Origin: Filimonas zeae | GTDB lineage: Bacteria > Bacteroidota > Bacteroidia > Chitinophagales > Chitinophagaceae | Assembly: GCF_014641615.1 (NCBI RefSeq) | Contig: NZ_BMIB01000004.1 | Location: 806,001 to 870,000 of the forward strand | Direction: 5' to 3' | Length of the DNA: 64,000 nt | The notes under the pieces: model-generated | Told to the model about the DNA's origin: nothing | Database searches by the model: none | Seen by the model: the letters and a program-made list of their open reading frames with translations, nothing else | Shown: one piece after another, positions 7,966 through 15,592 of the stretch | Numbering within the stretch: position 1 is the stretch's first letter | How the letters are laid out: every line of letters starts with the position of its first letter | Program-made: the position numbers and the translations under genes

Positions 7966-9070
7966 TTTTACAGACGTATTTAACCAATATAGCTGGGATG
8001 CTGTTAAAGAAAGCATTTACAGCCACACCGCCGTGCAGGTAGAAGAAGCGCTGCATGCCACACGCCCCGGTCCTGCGCAGTTTCAGGCGCTGGTATCACC
8101 AGCTGCCGCCGCGTATCTGGAGCCGATGGCGCAGCTGAGCAAACAAAAAACGCAGCAGCGCTTTGGCAACATTATACAGTTGTATGCGCCCTTATATCTA
8201 TCCAACGAGTGCAACAACATCTGCACCTATTGCGGTTTTAGTATGGATAACAAGGTAAAACGGCGCACACTTACCGCTACCGAAATAATGCAGGAAGCCA
8301 TGGCCGTAAAGGATATGGGTTACAACCACCTGTTGCTGGTAACCGGCGAAGCCAATCATACTGTGCATACCAGCTACTTTGCCGCAGCACTGGATTTGCT
8401 AAGGCCGCATTTTGCACAGCTGTCCATGGAAGTACAGCCGCTGGATACGGAAGATTACAGCACGCTGATTCAACACGGCTTACATGCCGTACTGGTATAT
8501 CAGGAAACCTATCACCGGGAGGACTATAAAAAGCACCACCCCAAAGGCAAAAAATCCAACTTCCAATACCGGCTGGAAACACCAGACAGGTTGGGCCGTG
8601 CAGGTATTCATAAAATAGGTTTGGGCGTACTGATAGGGCTGGAAGACTGGCGCACCGATTCCTTCTTCACCGCCCTGCACCTGGATTATATGCAGAAGCG
8701 CTACTGGCAAACGCGCTACAGTATTTCCTTTCCCAGGTTGCGCCCCTTCTCCGGCGGACTGGAACCGAAAGTGGAAATGAACGACCGGGAACTGGTACAG
8801 CTGATCTGTGCTTACCGCCTCTGTTTTGAAAACGTAGAGCTATCACTCTCTACCCGCGAGCACGCCCGCTTCCGCGATCATGTAATAGGGCTGGGTATCA
8901 ACAGCATCAGCGCCGGTTCTAAAACCAACCCCGGGGGGTATGCCGTAGCACCCGAATCGCTGGAGCAGTTTGAGATATCAGATGAGCGCTCACCGGCAGA
9001 GATAGCCGCCATGATTACCCGGCAGGGATATGAACCCGTTTGGAAAGATTGGGACCGTATACTTTATTAA
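7958..9070 (+). CDS. thiH: 2-iminoacetate synthase (tyrosine lyase) ThiH
   Basis: A 370-residue radical SAM enzyme that cleaves tyrosine to p-cresol and dehydroglycine for thiazole synthesis. The cluster motif is CNNICTYCGF (CxxxCxxC) near residue 86, followed by NHLLLVTGEANHT and YQETYHREDYKKHHPKGKK, which are strongly ThiH-specific. The use of ThiH, and no thiO nearby, indicates the anaerobic-type, oxygen-independent route to dehydroglycine. It overlaps thiG by 8 bases and is followed by thiF after 9 bases. Confidence 0.97.
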   Translation: MNSFTDVFNQYSWDAVKESIYSHTAVQVEEALHATRPGPAQFQALVSPAAAAYLEPMAQLSKQKTQQRFGNIIQLYAPLYLSNECNNICTYCGFSMDNKVKRRTLTATEIMQEAMAVKDMGYNHLLLVTGEANHTVHTSYFAAALDLLRPHFAQLSMEVQPLDTEDYSTLIQHGLHAVLVYQETYHREDYKKHHPKGKKSNFQYRLETPDRLGRAGIHKIGLGVLIGLEDWRTDSFFTALHLDYMQKRYWQTRYSISFPRLRPFSGGLEPKVEMNDRELVQLICAYRLCFENVELSLSTREHARFRDHVIGLGINSISAGSKTNPGGYAVAPESLEQFEISDERSPAEIAAMITRQGYEPVWKDWDRILY

Positions 9071-9079
9071 ATTGCATGT

Positions 9080-9823
9080 ATGCTTACAACACCAGAACTA
9101 CAACGCTATCTGCGTCAGATTATGCTACCTGAAATTGGCATTACCGGTCAGGAAAAACTGCAACAGGCCAAAGTACTGGTAATAGGTGCGGGCGGCCTCG
9201 GCTGCCCTGTACTGCAATACCTTACCGCAGCAGGCGTGGGTACTATTGGCATTGCCGACCATGATGCAGTAGATATCACCAACCTGCAACGTCAGATACT
9301 GTATAACACGCATGATATCGGCCACCTCAAAGCCAATATCGCCGCTACCCGTTTAAGCGCGTTAAACCCCTTTGTGCAGTTGCAACCTATTATTGAAAAA
9401 GTAAGTGAACACAATGCAGCCGAACTGATGGCAGCTTACGATCTTATCATTGATGGTTCAGATAACTTCCCTACGCGGTACCTGGTAAACGATACCTGTG
9501 TGGCATTGAATAAGCCTTTTATTTCCGGATCGGTTCTGGGGTTTGAGGCGCAGGTATCGGTGTATAATTATAAAGGTGGCCCCACCTATCGGTGTCTGTT
9601 TCCAGAGCCTTCGGCTACTGCCAACTGTGCGGAAAACGGAGTATTGGGAATATTACCGGGCATTGCCGGCGCTTATATGGCTAATGAGGCAGTGAAAGTA
9701 ATCTGCCAGGCGGGAACGGTGTTATCAGGATTGCTGCTGGTAATAAACAGTCTTACCAACAGCAATCAGTTATTTCAGTTTACGCGCCAGCAACCGGCTA
9801 GCGTGCAGGTTTTGCCAGGGTAA
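9080..9823 (+). CDS. thiF: ThiF/MoeB-family ThiS adenylyltransferase, zinc site degenerate
   Basis: A 247-residue E1-like enzyme expected to adenylate the ThiS C-terminus. It has the ATP-binding GAGGLGCPVLQYLTAAGVG loop, DITNLQRQILY, IDGSDNFPTRYLVND and NCAENGVLGILPG. MoeB/ThiF proteins usually hold a structural zinc with two CxxC pairs; here the first pair reads TYRC (one Cys) and the C-terminal pair is absent, since the chain ends at QVLPG. The 3' end overlaps a convergent lipoprotein gene by 26 bases. As the last gene of the riboswitch operon it most likely serves thiamine synthesis, although MoeB-like use in molybdopterin synthesis is possible. Confidence 0.92.
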   Translation: MLTTPELQRYLRQIMLPEIGITGQEKLQQAKVLVIGAGGLGCPVLQYLTAAGVGTIGIADHDAVDITNLQRQILYNTHDIGHLKANIAATRLSALNPFVQLQPIIEKVSEHNAAELMAAYDLIIDGSDNFPTRYLVNDTCVALNKPFISGSVLGFEAQVSVYNYKGGPTYRCLFPEPSATANCAENGVLGILPGIAGAYMANEAVKVICQAGTVLSGLLLVINSLTNSNQLFQFTRQQPASVQVLPG

Positions 9824-10649
9824 TATCCTGCCATATTTTGGCAGACTTGCCGGCTTTGCCGCGGCCACCGCCACCTATACGGCCCAGCGAACCGCTGCCT
9901 ATAGATATGCCCATTCCGCCGCCGGTGCCAAAGGAACCCATTCCCAGGCCGCCACCGATGGAAACTCCACCACCACCGCCACGTCCGCCACCGGTATTAC
10001 CACCGTAGCCGGGTGGCAGGGCTTCTATAAAAAAGCCTACACTTAACGCACGGCCTGCATAGCTGCGTGTAGCCGCCTGCGTATAAATAGCCTTGAGTGG
10101 AATCTTCGCTTCGTACAGCATCTCACCCGCCTCGTTAAAGTTCAGGCTTACTTCAATACCCTTATCATTGGTTTCACCATATTTAAAAGCCTGCATACCC
10201 TGGCCTTTCTCAAAGCCCAGCAGGTAGTAATCCCGCAGCTCTCTCAGGCCGCCGGATCTGTCGCCGCCTTCGGGGTCGTTACGCCTTCTGGGCGCTACGC
10301 TTCCGGTAGGAAAGGATACACCTGCCGCACCTTCATCTGATTTTTCACCGTAAGTATTTATCCATACCGTCATACCCCCGTGCAGTATCTTCTGCTGGGT
10401 TTGTTCGTCCTGTGTGCTGGCCAGCACATAAATAGCCGAACTATCGTTGAGTATGCTGTACGCCAGCTTCTCACTCTTAGCAAAATACGTTAAGGGTTTC
10501 ACCCACTCATTGTCCTTACCATCAATCACCACCGGGCTGCCTGTCCATTGTGTCTGCTGCGCCACATCACTGCTCTGCTGGCTCTCGCGGGAAGAGCGGC
10601 AGGCGGTTATCAGCAACGGACACATCGCTATTACGAGCATTTTTTTCAT
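9798..10649 (-). CDS. Lipoprotein with CBM9-like domain and glycine-rich tail
   Basis: A 283-residue predicted lipoprotein: MKKMLVIAMCPLLITAC has a short signal peptide and a lipobox Cys at residue 17. An N-terminal segment (VVIDGKDNEW, then YSILNDSSAIYVLA) resembles family 9 carbohydrate-binding/DOMON-like beta sandwiches, an inference from pattern only. The last 80 residues are glycine-rich repeats (GGG, GMG, SIGG) ending in KIWQDITLAKP. I start it at 10649; the frame stays open to 10826, but that extension lacks a signal peptide. It converges on thiF with a 26-base coding overlap and no room for a terminator. Function unknown. Confidence 0.75.
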   Translation of the reverse strand: MKKMLVIAMCPLLITACRSSRESQQSSDVAQQTQWTGSPVVIDGKDNEWVKPLTYFAKSEKLAYSILNDSSAIYVLASTQDEQTQQKILHGGMTVWINTYGEKSDEGAAGVSFPTGSVAPRRRNDPEGGDRSGGLRELRDYYLLGFEKGQGMQAFKYGETNDKGIEVSLNFNEAGEMLYEAKIPLKAIYTQAATRSYAGRALSVGFFIEALPPGYGGNTGGGRGGGGGVSIGGGLGMGSFGTGGGMGISIGSGSLGRIGGGGRGKAGKSAKIWQDITLAKPAR

Positions 10650-10833
10650 TCTGTCTGTTTTATCTGTCAGAGGTAGCAGTGTTCTTCTCCTGCTGCCGCA
10701 GGCAACAAATTTAACATATAGCCGCAAAATGTGTCCGGGTAATGATATGTTAAATAAAAACCGGATGAACAAACAGTAACCGTTACCAACTGCGCTGTAA
10801 GGCTCTCTACTGCCTGCCATACACAACGCTGCC

Positions 10834-10841
10834 TATCTTTG
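10834..10841 (+). promoter_or_regulatory. -7 promoter element TATCTTTG upstream of the acetyltransferase
   Basis: A perfect TAnnTTTG element lies 7 bases before the ATG at 10849, so the transcript would be leaderless or nearly so. No convincing -33 TTG is visible. Confidence 0.45.
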
Positions 10842-10848
10842 GTACACC

Positions 10849-11385
10849 ATGAGTCAACTTACAACCTACGTAATAACCAGTCATGCACACCCGCAGGTGC
10901 CCTTTATCAGGCAGCTGTACCATACTGCTTTTCCGGAAGAAGAGCGACGGCCGTTTGAGCAACTGCCGCTGGATGATACCGATACGTCCATGCAATTATT
11001 GCTCTACTGCAACCCTTCGGATACGCCTGTGGGCTTTGCCACCGTATGGCAGTTTGGTGACTTCTGCTTTGTAGAACATCTGGCCATTGATACGGCACAA
11101 CGCAGTAAAGGCTACGGGGCTGTAATTGTGCAGCAGTTGCTCTCGCCCGGTTGTACCGTGCTGCTGGAAGTAGAACCCGTGCACGATGAGCAAAGCGAAA
11201 AACGGATACGCTTTTACAACCGGCTGGGCTTTACCGCCAACGCCCTGCCCTACCTGCAACCTCCCTACCATAAAGGTTTACAGCCCATACCCATGGTATT
11301 ATTATCCAACCCTGCCATCTCCGTTACAGAGGCAGAAATATTTGTAAATCAGCTACATAAACAGGTATACCCGGCATTTGAATAA
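10849..11385 (+). CDS. GNAT-family N-acetyltransferase
   Basis: A 178-residue acetyl-CoA-dependent acetyltransferase. The core fold is recognisable: CFVEHLAIDTAQRSKGYGAVIVQQLL carries the V-D-x-x-x-R-x-x-G-x-G/A acetyl-CoA pyrophosphate loop as IDTAQRSKGYG. It is followed by VLLEVEP and RIRFYNRLGFTANALPY, the usual C-terminal motif. The substrate cannot be read from the sequence. The N-terminus (AFPEEERRPFEQLP) is typical of a small Bacteroidetes/Firmicutes subgroup. It is transcribed alone, 101 bases before thioredoxin. Confidence 0.88.
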   Translation: MSQLTTYVITSHAHPQVPFIRQLYHTAFPEEERRPFEQLPLDDTDTSMQLLLYCNPSDTPVGFATVWQFGDFCFVEHLAIDTAQRSKGYGAVIVQQLLSPGCTVLLEVEPVHDEQSEKRIRFYNRLGFTANALPYLQPPYHKGLQPIPMVLLSNPAISVTEAEIFVNQLHKQVYPAFE

Positions 11386-11435
11386 GCACAGCAACCGGCA
11401 GGGGAAAAAGTACAGTAAACAGGGAAAATTGTGCA

Positions 11436-11466
11436 TTGAACAGCAATAAGCCCCCTGGTAACTTTA
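11436..11466 (+). promoter_or_regulatory. Promoter of trxA
   Basis: TTG at 11436-11438, 20 bases, then TAACTTTA at 11459-11466 (one mismatch to TAnnTTTG). It is placed about 20 bases before the trxA ATG at 11487, which supports that start over an in-frame TTG at 11436. Confidence 0.55.
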
Positions 11467-11486
11467 CAGTAGAAAATATTACAACT

Positions 11487-11804
11487 ATGGCAAAAGCATT
11501 TACCGATAGCAATTTTAAAGAAGAAGTATTAGATAACGATCAGTTAACAGTGGTAGACTTCTGGGCAGAATGGTGTGGCCCCTGTCGTGCTATCGGCCCC
11601 GTTATTGAAGAACTGGCCCATACCTATGAAGGTAAAGTGAAAATTGGTAAGCTGAACGTGGATGATAACCCGCAGGTAAGCGTACAATACGGTATTACTT
11701 CTATCCCCGCTATCCTGTTTCTGAAAAACGGACAGGTGGTAGATAAGCAGGTAGGCGCCGCTCCGAAAAGCGTGTTAGACAAGAAAATTCAGGCCCATTT
11801 ATAA
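11487..11804 (+). CDS. trxA: Thioredoxin
   Basis: A 105-residue cytoplasmic thiol-disulfide reductant. The active site is WCGPC, with C30 and C33, in the context VVDFWAEWCGPCRAIGP. The cis-proline block TSIPAILFLKNGQ and the central NVDDNP turn are standard. The in-frame extension upstream to 11436 overlaps the promoter and is not part of the protein. An intrinsic terminator follows within 25 bases, so the gene is monocistronic. Confidence 0.97.
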   Translation: MAKAFTDSNFKEEVLDNDQLTVVDFWAEWCGPCRAIGPVIEELAHTYEGKVKIGKLNVDDNPQVSVQYGITSIPAILFLKNGQVVDKQVGAAPKSVLDKKIQAHL

Positions 11805-12378
11805 GAGATTGGGAATAGAGTACAAAGAAGGGAGGACCGGTATAAAAGCCTGTCCTTCTTTTTTTGCTGCGTAGCGGGTGTAACCGGCGCAACAATACAG
11901 GTGCCGATGCTACCGTTGCAGAAGCAACTCTTTTCTCCCCTCCTCCTCTTTCGGGCACCACAGGAGAGGGCAATGCAAACACCCGCTTCCCGTCTTTTTT
12001 CCTTTCTGCCAGCAACTCCTGCACTTTCTGGCGCTTCAGCTGCCTACGCATCAGGGCAGTTGCCTCCTGTAAAAGCAGTTGTATTTCTGCCTCTTGTTTA
12101 TCCTGCTTCAGCCACTGAATAGCCATACCCGCAAGTTGCTGATAATGAGTTCGCTTACGGTTATCGGGCAAAGTACGGTGTGCGGCGGAAGCCAGCGGAG
12201 CAGCCTTAGCCAGCAAGGCAGCATGTTTACGTGTATTGGCAAATTCCGGAGCGTTTTTTACGCGCCCGCTATCCAGTGGGTTAGGCACACGGCCAATACT
12301 CCGGCCACGGTCTATATAAACCTGGTACCGGCCATAATTACCCGGAGGCGGTGGATTGTCACATACATATATTGCCAT
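11710..12378 (-). CDS. Hypothetical protein; only the N-terminal half looks coding
   Basis: An open frame of 222 codons. The first 110 or so residues look protein-like: basic and helical, with PEFANTRKHAALLAKAA, a pattern familiar from small uncharacterised Bacteroidetes proteins, and QWLKQDKQEAEIQLLLQEAT. The rest (PSPVVPERGGGEKR onward) reads like translated intergenic sequence. It runs through the trxA terminator and 95 bases antisense to trxA. A real gene of about 110-130 codons with a decayed or frameshifted end is my best reading. It is followed upstream by another small minus-strand gene (12477-12680), possibly cotranscribed. Function unknown. Confidence 0.4.
   Translation of the reverse strand: MAIYVCDNPPPPGNYGRYQVYIDRGRSIGRVPNPLDSGRVKNAPEFANTRKHAALLAKAAPLASAAHRTLPDNRKRTHYQQLAGMAIQWLKQDKQEAEIQLLLQEATALMRRQLKRQKVQELLAERKKDGKRVFALPSPVVPERGGGEKRVASATVASAPVLLRRLHPLRSKKRRTGFYTGPPFFVLYSQSLINGPEFSCLTRFSERRLPAYLPPVRFSETG
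11825..11865 (+). terminator. Terminator of trxA
   Basis: An imperfect hairpin with an outer stem AAGAAGG / CCTTCTT and an inner AGG/CCT pairing, followed by a run of T. It lies within the 3' part of the uncertain minus-strand frame 11710-12378, which argues that the end of that frame is not coding. Confidence 0.6.
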
Positions 12379-12476
12379 TGGCAGCCTGCATTTTATCGCT
12401 GTTATACAGCAAATTTCAGGCCGTGCGTGGCAGTAAAACTGAACGCTTTAGCACCGTACCTGTACTATACCTGTGC

Positions 12477-12680
12477 CTATTCCCACGTAAGCCCCAGGCT
12501 GGGATAACGTTGCGCCACTTCTTCCCTCGCAATTACGCTGATTTGTTTTAACTGCTCGCGGCTGGGTGCCTTTACATCCGGGTTGTGCTCCGTTATAAAG
12601 CCCAGGCTGCGCTCCAGCGTTCTTACACGCACTTCCAGTTCAATAATGGCTTCAATTACATTCAGTTCACCTATTTGCAT
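12477..12680 (-). CDS. Small hypothetical coiled-coil-like protein
   Basis: A 67-residue acidic protein. The N-terminal heptad-like stretch (NVIEAIIELEVRVRTLERS) suggests a short coiled coil, and the C-terminal half (SREQLKQISVIAREEVAQRY) looks helical. There is no signal peptide or known motif. Codon use looks like that of its neighbours and no overlapping frame is better. It lies 98 bases upstream of the minus-strand frame ending at 11710. I do not recognise a family. Confidence 0.5.
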   Translation of the reverse strand: MQIGELNVIEAIIELEVRVRTLERSLGFITEHNPDVKAPSREQLKQISVIAREEVAQRYPSLGLTWE

Positions 12681-12802
12681 ATATCAGATGTTTCAGAAAA
12701 CAGCAAAACTATTATGTTGCCGGCCGTAATCCGTGATAAATACTGTAAATATTAACGTTTCCCCCTACTTACCCAATAAACAGATTGCGCTATTTTTAGG
12801 CC

Positions 12803-13513
12803 ATGAATATACAAACACGCATAGCAGCCCTTTCCCTGATAGTGTTCGCCTCCTGCCAGGTGAAAGAAGACATACACGTAAACGCCAACAACAGCGTTGA
12901 CCGTAATGTAGAACTACACATGAACAAGGAGGCCGGGAACAAACTGGCAGCTATGGCGCAGATGGCCGGCCAGGGCGATAAACTACCGCTGGACTCGCTG
13001 GCCCCTATGTGGAACACGATAACCGACAGCCTTACCAAAAACGCAGCTACCAATAACAAAGGCCTTACTTTTACCGCCGGCAAATGGGATACTGCCAGCA
13101 ACAGCGGTAAGCTGAATTTTCACTTACCAGATCTGAAAACCTACAACGAGTTTGCCAATACCTTATCACAATCTGCCAGCAAAACCAATGAGCAGATGCC
13201 CTTTAGCGGCGTACAAAAGCAGCAGCTGGAATGGCGTGGTAAAGACACACTGGTAATACAGCTGAACGAAGGTAAAGGCACCGCCACCGGTAATACAGAG
13301 GAAATGACGCAGAACCTGGCCATGGTAAAAATTATGCTGGGCCTGGATGCACTGGCTACCTATAAAGCCGATATACACCTGCCTAAAGCAGCCAAAAGCA
13401 TTATTGCCACCAATGCAACTTTAAGTGATGATAAGAAAACCGTGCATGTGGAAAGAGTGCTGGAAGATGTTACCGGCAGCAGCGCGGCGGATGAAGTGAA
13501 AGTGATATTTTAA
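12803..13513 (+). CDS. Predicted lipoprotein, function unknown
   Basis: A 236-residue protein with a lipoprotein signal: MNIQTRIAALSLIVFASC has a hydrophobic core and a lipobox ending in Cys18. The mature part is rich in Asn, Lys and Thr, with repeated beta-strand patterns and no catalytic motif I recognise; the repeated word DSL/TITDSL and the acidic tail suggest a periplasmic or outer-membrane-anchored binding protein. Its stop codon (13511-13513) directly abuts the ATG of the AraC regulator, so the two are probably translated from one mRNA. Confidence 0.75.
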   Translation: MNIQTRIAALSLIVFASCQVKEDIHVNANNSVDRNVELHMNKEAGNKLAAMAQMAGQGDKLPLDSLAPMWNTITDSLTKNAATNNKGLTFTAGKWDTASNSGKLNFHLPDLKTYNEFANTLSQSASKTNEQMPFSGVQKQQLEWRGKDTLVIQLNEGKGTATGNTEEMTQNLAMVKIMLGLDALATYKADIHLPKAAKSIIATNATLSDDKKTVHVERVLEDVTGSSAADEVKVIF

Positions 13514-14359
13514 ATGACAGATATTCCTATACATCGCCTGCACGAGCAAACCAAACTGGGTTTGCTCGTGCGGTATATGGACCTTCCGGGAGAACAGGAA
13601 AAGGTGCTGGATGCCCACCGGGACGACCACTACATCTTCATGATACAGGAAAAAGGCAGCACCCGTATGATGATAGATTTTAAAGAGATGCAAACAGCTG
13701 CGGGCGATGCCTTTTACATACTGCCCGGCCAGGTACACCATGGCTTTGCCACCACCGAAGCAGCAGGCTGGTTTATTGCAGCAGATGCTGCACTGCTGGG
13801 CGAGGCCTACCGGCAGGTATTTGAAATTGATCTGTTGCAACAGCAGGCCCTTACGCTGAACGCCGCGCAACTGCTGCAATTACAAACCTGCCTTCAATTG
13901 CTGCACAGCCATTGCAATGCTAACAACCACCTGTTTCATCAATCAGTTATCCACTCGCTCTTTAACGCCTTTGCCGGTATGTTCGCCGCTGCGTTTCTGG
14001 AAAAAGAACCCGGCTACAACCAGCCCGAACTAAGGCCGCTAACTATTACCCGGCAGTTTAAGACATTGCTGCAACAACGGTATATACAGCAAAAAAGCCC
14101 TTCGGCTTATGCTGCGCAACTGCATATTTCGCTTTCTTATCTTAACGAGTGCGTAAAGCAGATTACCGGCTTTAGTGTTACCTGGTGGATACAGCATCAG
14201 ATAATACTGGAAGCCAAACGACTGTTGTATTATACCGATACTACGGTAAAGGAAATCAGCTTTTCGCTGGGTTATGAAGACCATACTTACTTCTCACGCC
14301 TGTTTACCAAAGCAACAGGCATACCTGCCAACCAGTTCCGCCAGCAATACCGCGGATAG
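13514..14359 (+). CDS. AraC-family transcriptional regulator
   Basis: A 281-residue regulator. The N-terminal half is a cupin-like sensing domain (HRDDHYIFMIQEKGSTRMMIDF, FYILPGQVHHGF). The C-terminal 100 residues form two helix-turn-helix units (SPSAYAAQLHISLSYLNECV; TVKEISFSLGYEDHTYFSRL) ending in the AraC signature GIPANQFRQQYR. It starts at the base after the preceding lipoprotein stop and is 59 bases from the siderophore-interacting flavoprotein gene, which it may control. The ligand is unknown. Confidence 0.9.
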   Translation: MTDIPIHRLHEQTKLGLLVRYMDLPGEQEKVLDAHRDDHYIFMIQEKGSTRMMIDFKEMQTAAGDAFYILPGQVHHGFATTEAAGWFIAADAALLGEAYRQVFEIDLLQQQALTLNAAQLLQLQTCLQLLHSHCNANNHLFHQSVIHSLFNAFAGMFAAAFLEKEPGYNQPELRPLTITRQFKTLLQQRYIQQKSPSAYAAQLHISLSYLNECVKQITGFSVTWWIQHQIILEAKRLLYYTDTTVKEISFSLGYEDHTYFSRLFTKATGIPANQFRQQYRG

Positions 14360-14418
14360 TCCAATCATTCCCTGCATTTCACCTTTTTCTGTACTGCCGC
14401 CTGTAGTTGCTTTGCAGC

Positions 14419-15114
14419 ATGAACATACTTACCAGAAAAGCAATGGCGCTGCTGGAAAAGCCGCTGCTGAAAGCAGGTACAGTGCTGGCTGTACGGGCAT
14501 GGGCACCTGCTACGTTTTATGAAATAGACCTGCACCTGCCCGATACCGATATGAGCAACTGGCAGTCTGTACAACATATGAAATGTAAGGTAGCAGAAGC
14601 TACTTACCGCGATTATACCCCTGCCGGGTGGGATGCAGAAACACGTACCTGCACGTTATACATAGATACCGCACATGATGGCGCAGGTAGCAGATGGGCT
14701 TCTTCGCTTGCACAAAATGATACTATTTACCATGTAGGTATTGCCTCTGCATTGCATAAACCGGTAGCTGACCATACGCTGCTGTGCCTGGGAGATAGCA
14801 GCAGCCTGGGGCATTTTCTGGCATTGCAGCAACTGGCTGCACCAGACGCAGCTATTACCGGCGCTATTGCATTTACCAGCCAGGCACATACGCATTTGTT
14901 TACAGAATACTTCCGGCTTCCACTTACTGCCCTGACAGCTACAACCGCACAGCAACAGCAGCAGTTATCTGCATGGCTTAACCGGCAAAACTTTCCCAAC
15001 AACACCACGGCTTATATTACCGGGCATATACCTACCGCACAACAACTGCGCCGCCAGCTGCGGCAGCGGAAAGATATGAGCGGCAGCATTAAGGTAAATG
15101 GCTTCTGGAGTTAA
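14419..15114 (+). CDS. Siderophore-interacting FAD-binding protein
   Basis: A 231-residue member of the SIP/ViuB ferric-siderophore reductase family, which uses FAD and NAD(P)H in the cytoplasm to release iron from siderophores. The FAD-binding RDYTPAGWDAETRTCTLYI matches the RxYTPxxxD signature, followed by the isoalloxazine block DTAHDGAGSRWASSL and the NAD-binding DHTLLCLGDSSSLGHFLAL. The ATG at 14419 is preferred over a TTG at 14407. It is monocistronic or last in the lipoprotein-AraC group and ends before a strong bidirectional terminator. The presence of an AraC gene just upstream fits iron-siderophore regulation (inference). Confidence 0.85.
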   Translation: MNILTRKAMALLEKPLLKAGTVLAVRAWAPATFYEIDLHLPDTDMSNWQSVQHMKCKVAEATYRDYTPAGWDAETRTCTLYIDTAHDGAGSRWASSLAQNDTIYHVGIASALHKPVADHTLLCLGDSSSLGHFLALQQLAAPDAAITGAIAFTSQAHTHLFTEYFRLPLTALTATTAQQQQQLSAWLNRQNFPNNTTAYITGHIPTAQQLRRQLRQRKDMSGSIKVNGFWS

Positions 15115-15130
15115 ACACTATGTATAAAAA

Positions 15131-15165
15131 AAGCCGTTATACATGGTAAACATGCATAACGGCTT
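15131..15165. terminator. Bidirectional terminator
   Basis: A perfect 10-bp stem AAGCCGTTAT / ATAACGGCTT with an inner CATG/CATG pairing, flanked by an A-run on the left and a T-run on the right. It serves the plus-strand SIP gene and the minus-strand proline-rich gene. Confidence 0.85.
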
Positions 15166-15189
15166 AGTGCTTTTTAAGTAACAGTCGCT

Positions 15190-15504
15190 TTAGTTCCAGC
15201 GGCCTCTTCCGTGGCCACCTCTGTGATAACCTCTGCGGTTATCGCGGTAGCAATCGTCTCTCACAACCACCACTCTGCGTGGTGCAGGGCGGTAATATAC
15301 CACCGGTGGAGGTGGCGGCGCCACTACTACTACCGGCGCACATGGCTGTTCGTATACAACTACCCTGCGCGGAGGCGGTGGAGGTGGTGGACAATAAGCA
15401 GGAGAACCCACGCCAATGTTTACGTTTACTCTAACCTGGGCTTCTGCTTTTTCAGCCATGGCAACTGCCGCAAGAATAACAGCACTTAAAATGACTTTTT
15501 TCAT
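15190..15504 (-). CDS. Small secreted proline-, arginine- and valine-rich protein
   Basis: A 104-residue exported protein. Residues 1-22 form a signal peptide (MKKVILSAVILAAVAMAEK, cleavage after AEA). The mature part is low complexity: polyproline blocks (PPPPPPPR), RVVVYEQP, VVVVAPPPP, RRVVVVRDD, and a basic Gly/His/Arg-rich tail. Proteins of this type are common in Chitinophagaceae and are thought to be periplasmic or surface-located, but no function is known. The gene is isolated between two terminator/receptor regions. Confidence 0.75.
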   Translation of the reverse strand: MKKVILSAVILAAVAMAEKAEAQVRVNVNIGVGSPAYCPPPPPPPRRVVVYEQPCAPVVVVAPPPPPVVYYRPAPRRVVVVRDDCYRDNRRGYHRGGHGRGRWN

Positions 15505-15592
15505 GTTCGTTGTTTTGCTTATACTATTCTAATCTTATGCCATAATAATCAGGCATTTGTTAAAAGATATATAAGCCACGTTCACCGTCATT

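Noticed and set aside
3844..9823. Hidden thiD (HMP-P kinase) in the thi operon
   Set aside because: No ribokinase-fold frame is present; all space is taken by the seven genes listed.
10650..10826. Upstream extension of the lipoprotein frame
   Set aside because: The signal peptide MKKMLVIAMCPLLITAC starts at 10649; the extension contains no domain and would bury it.
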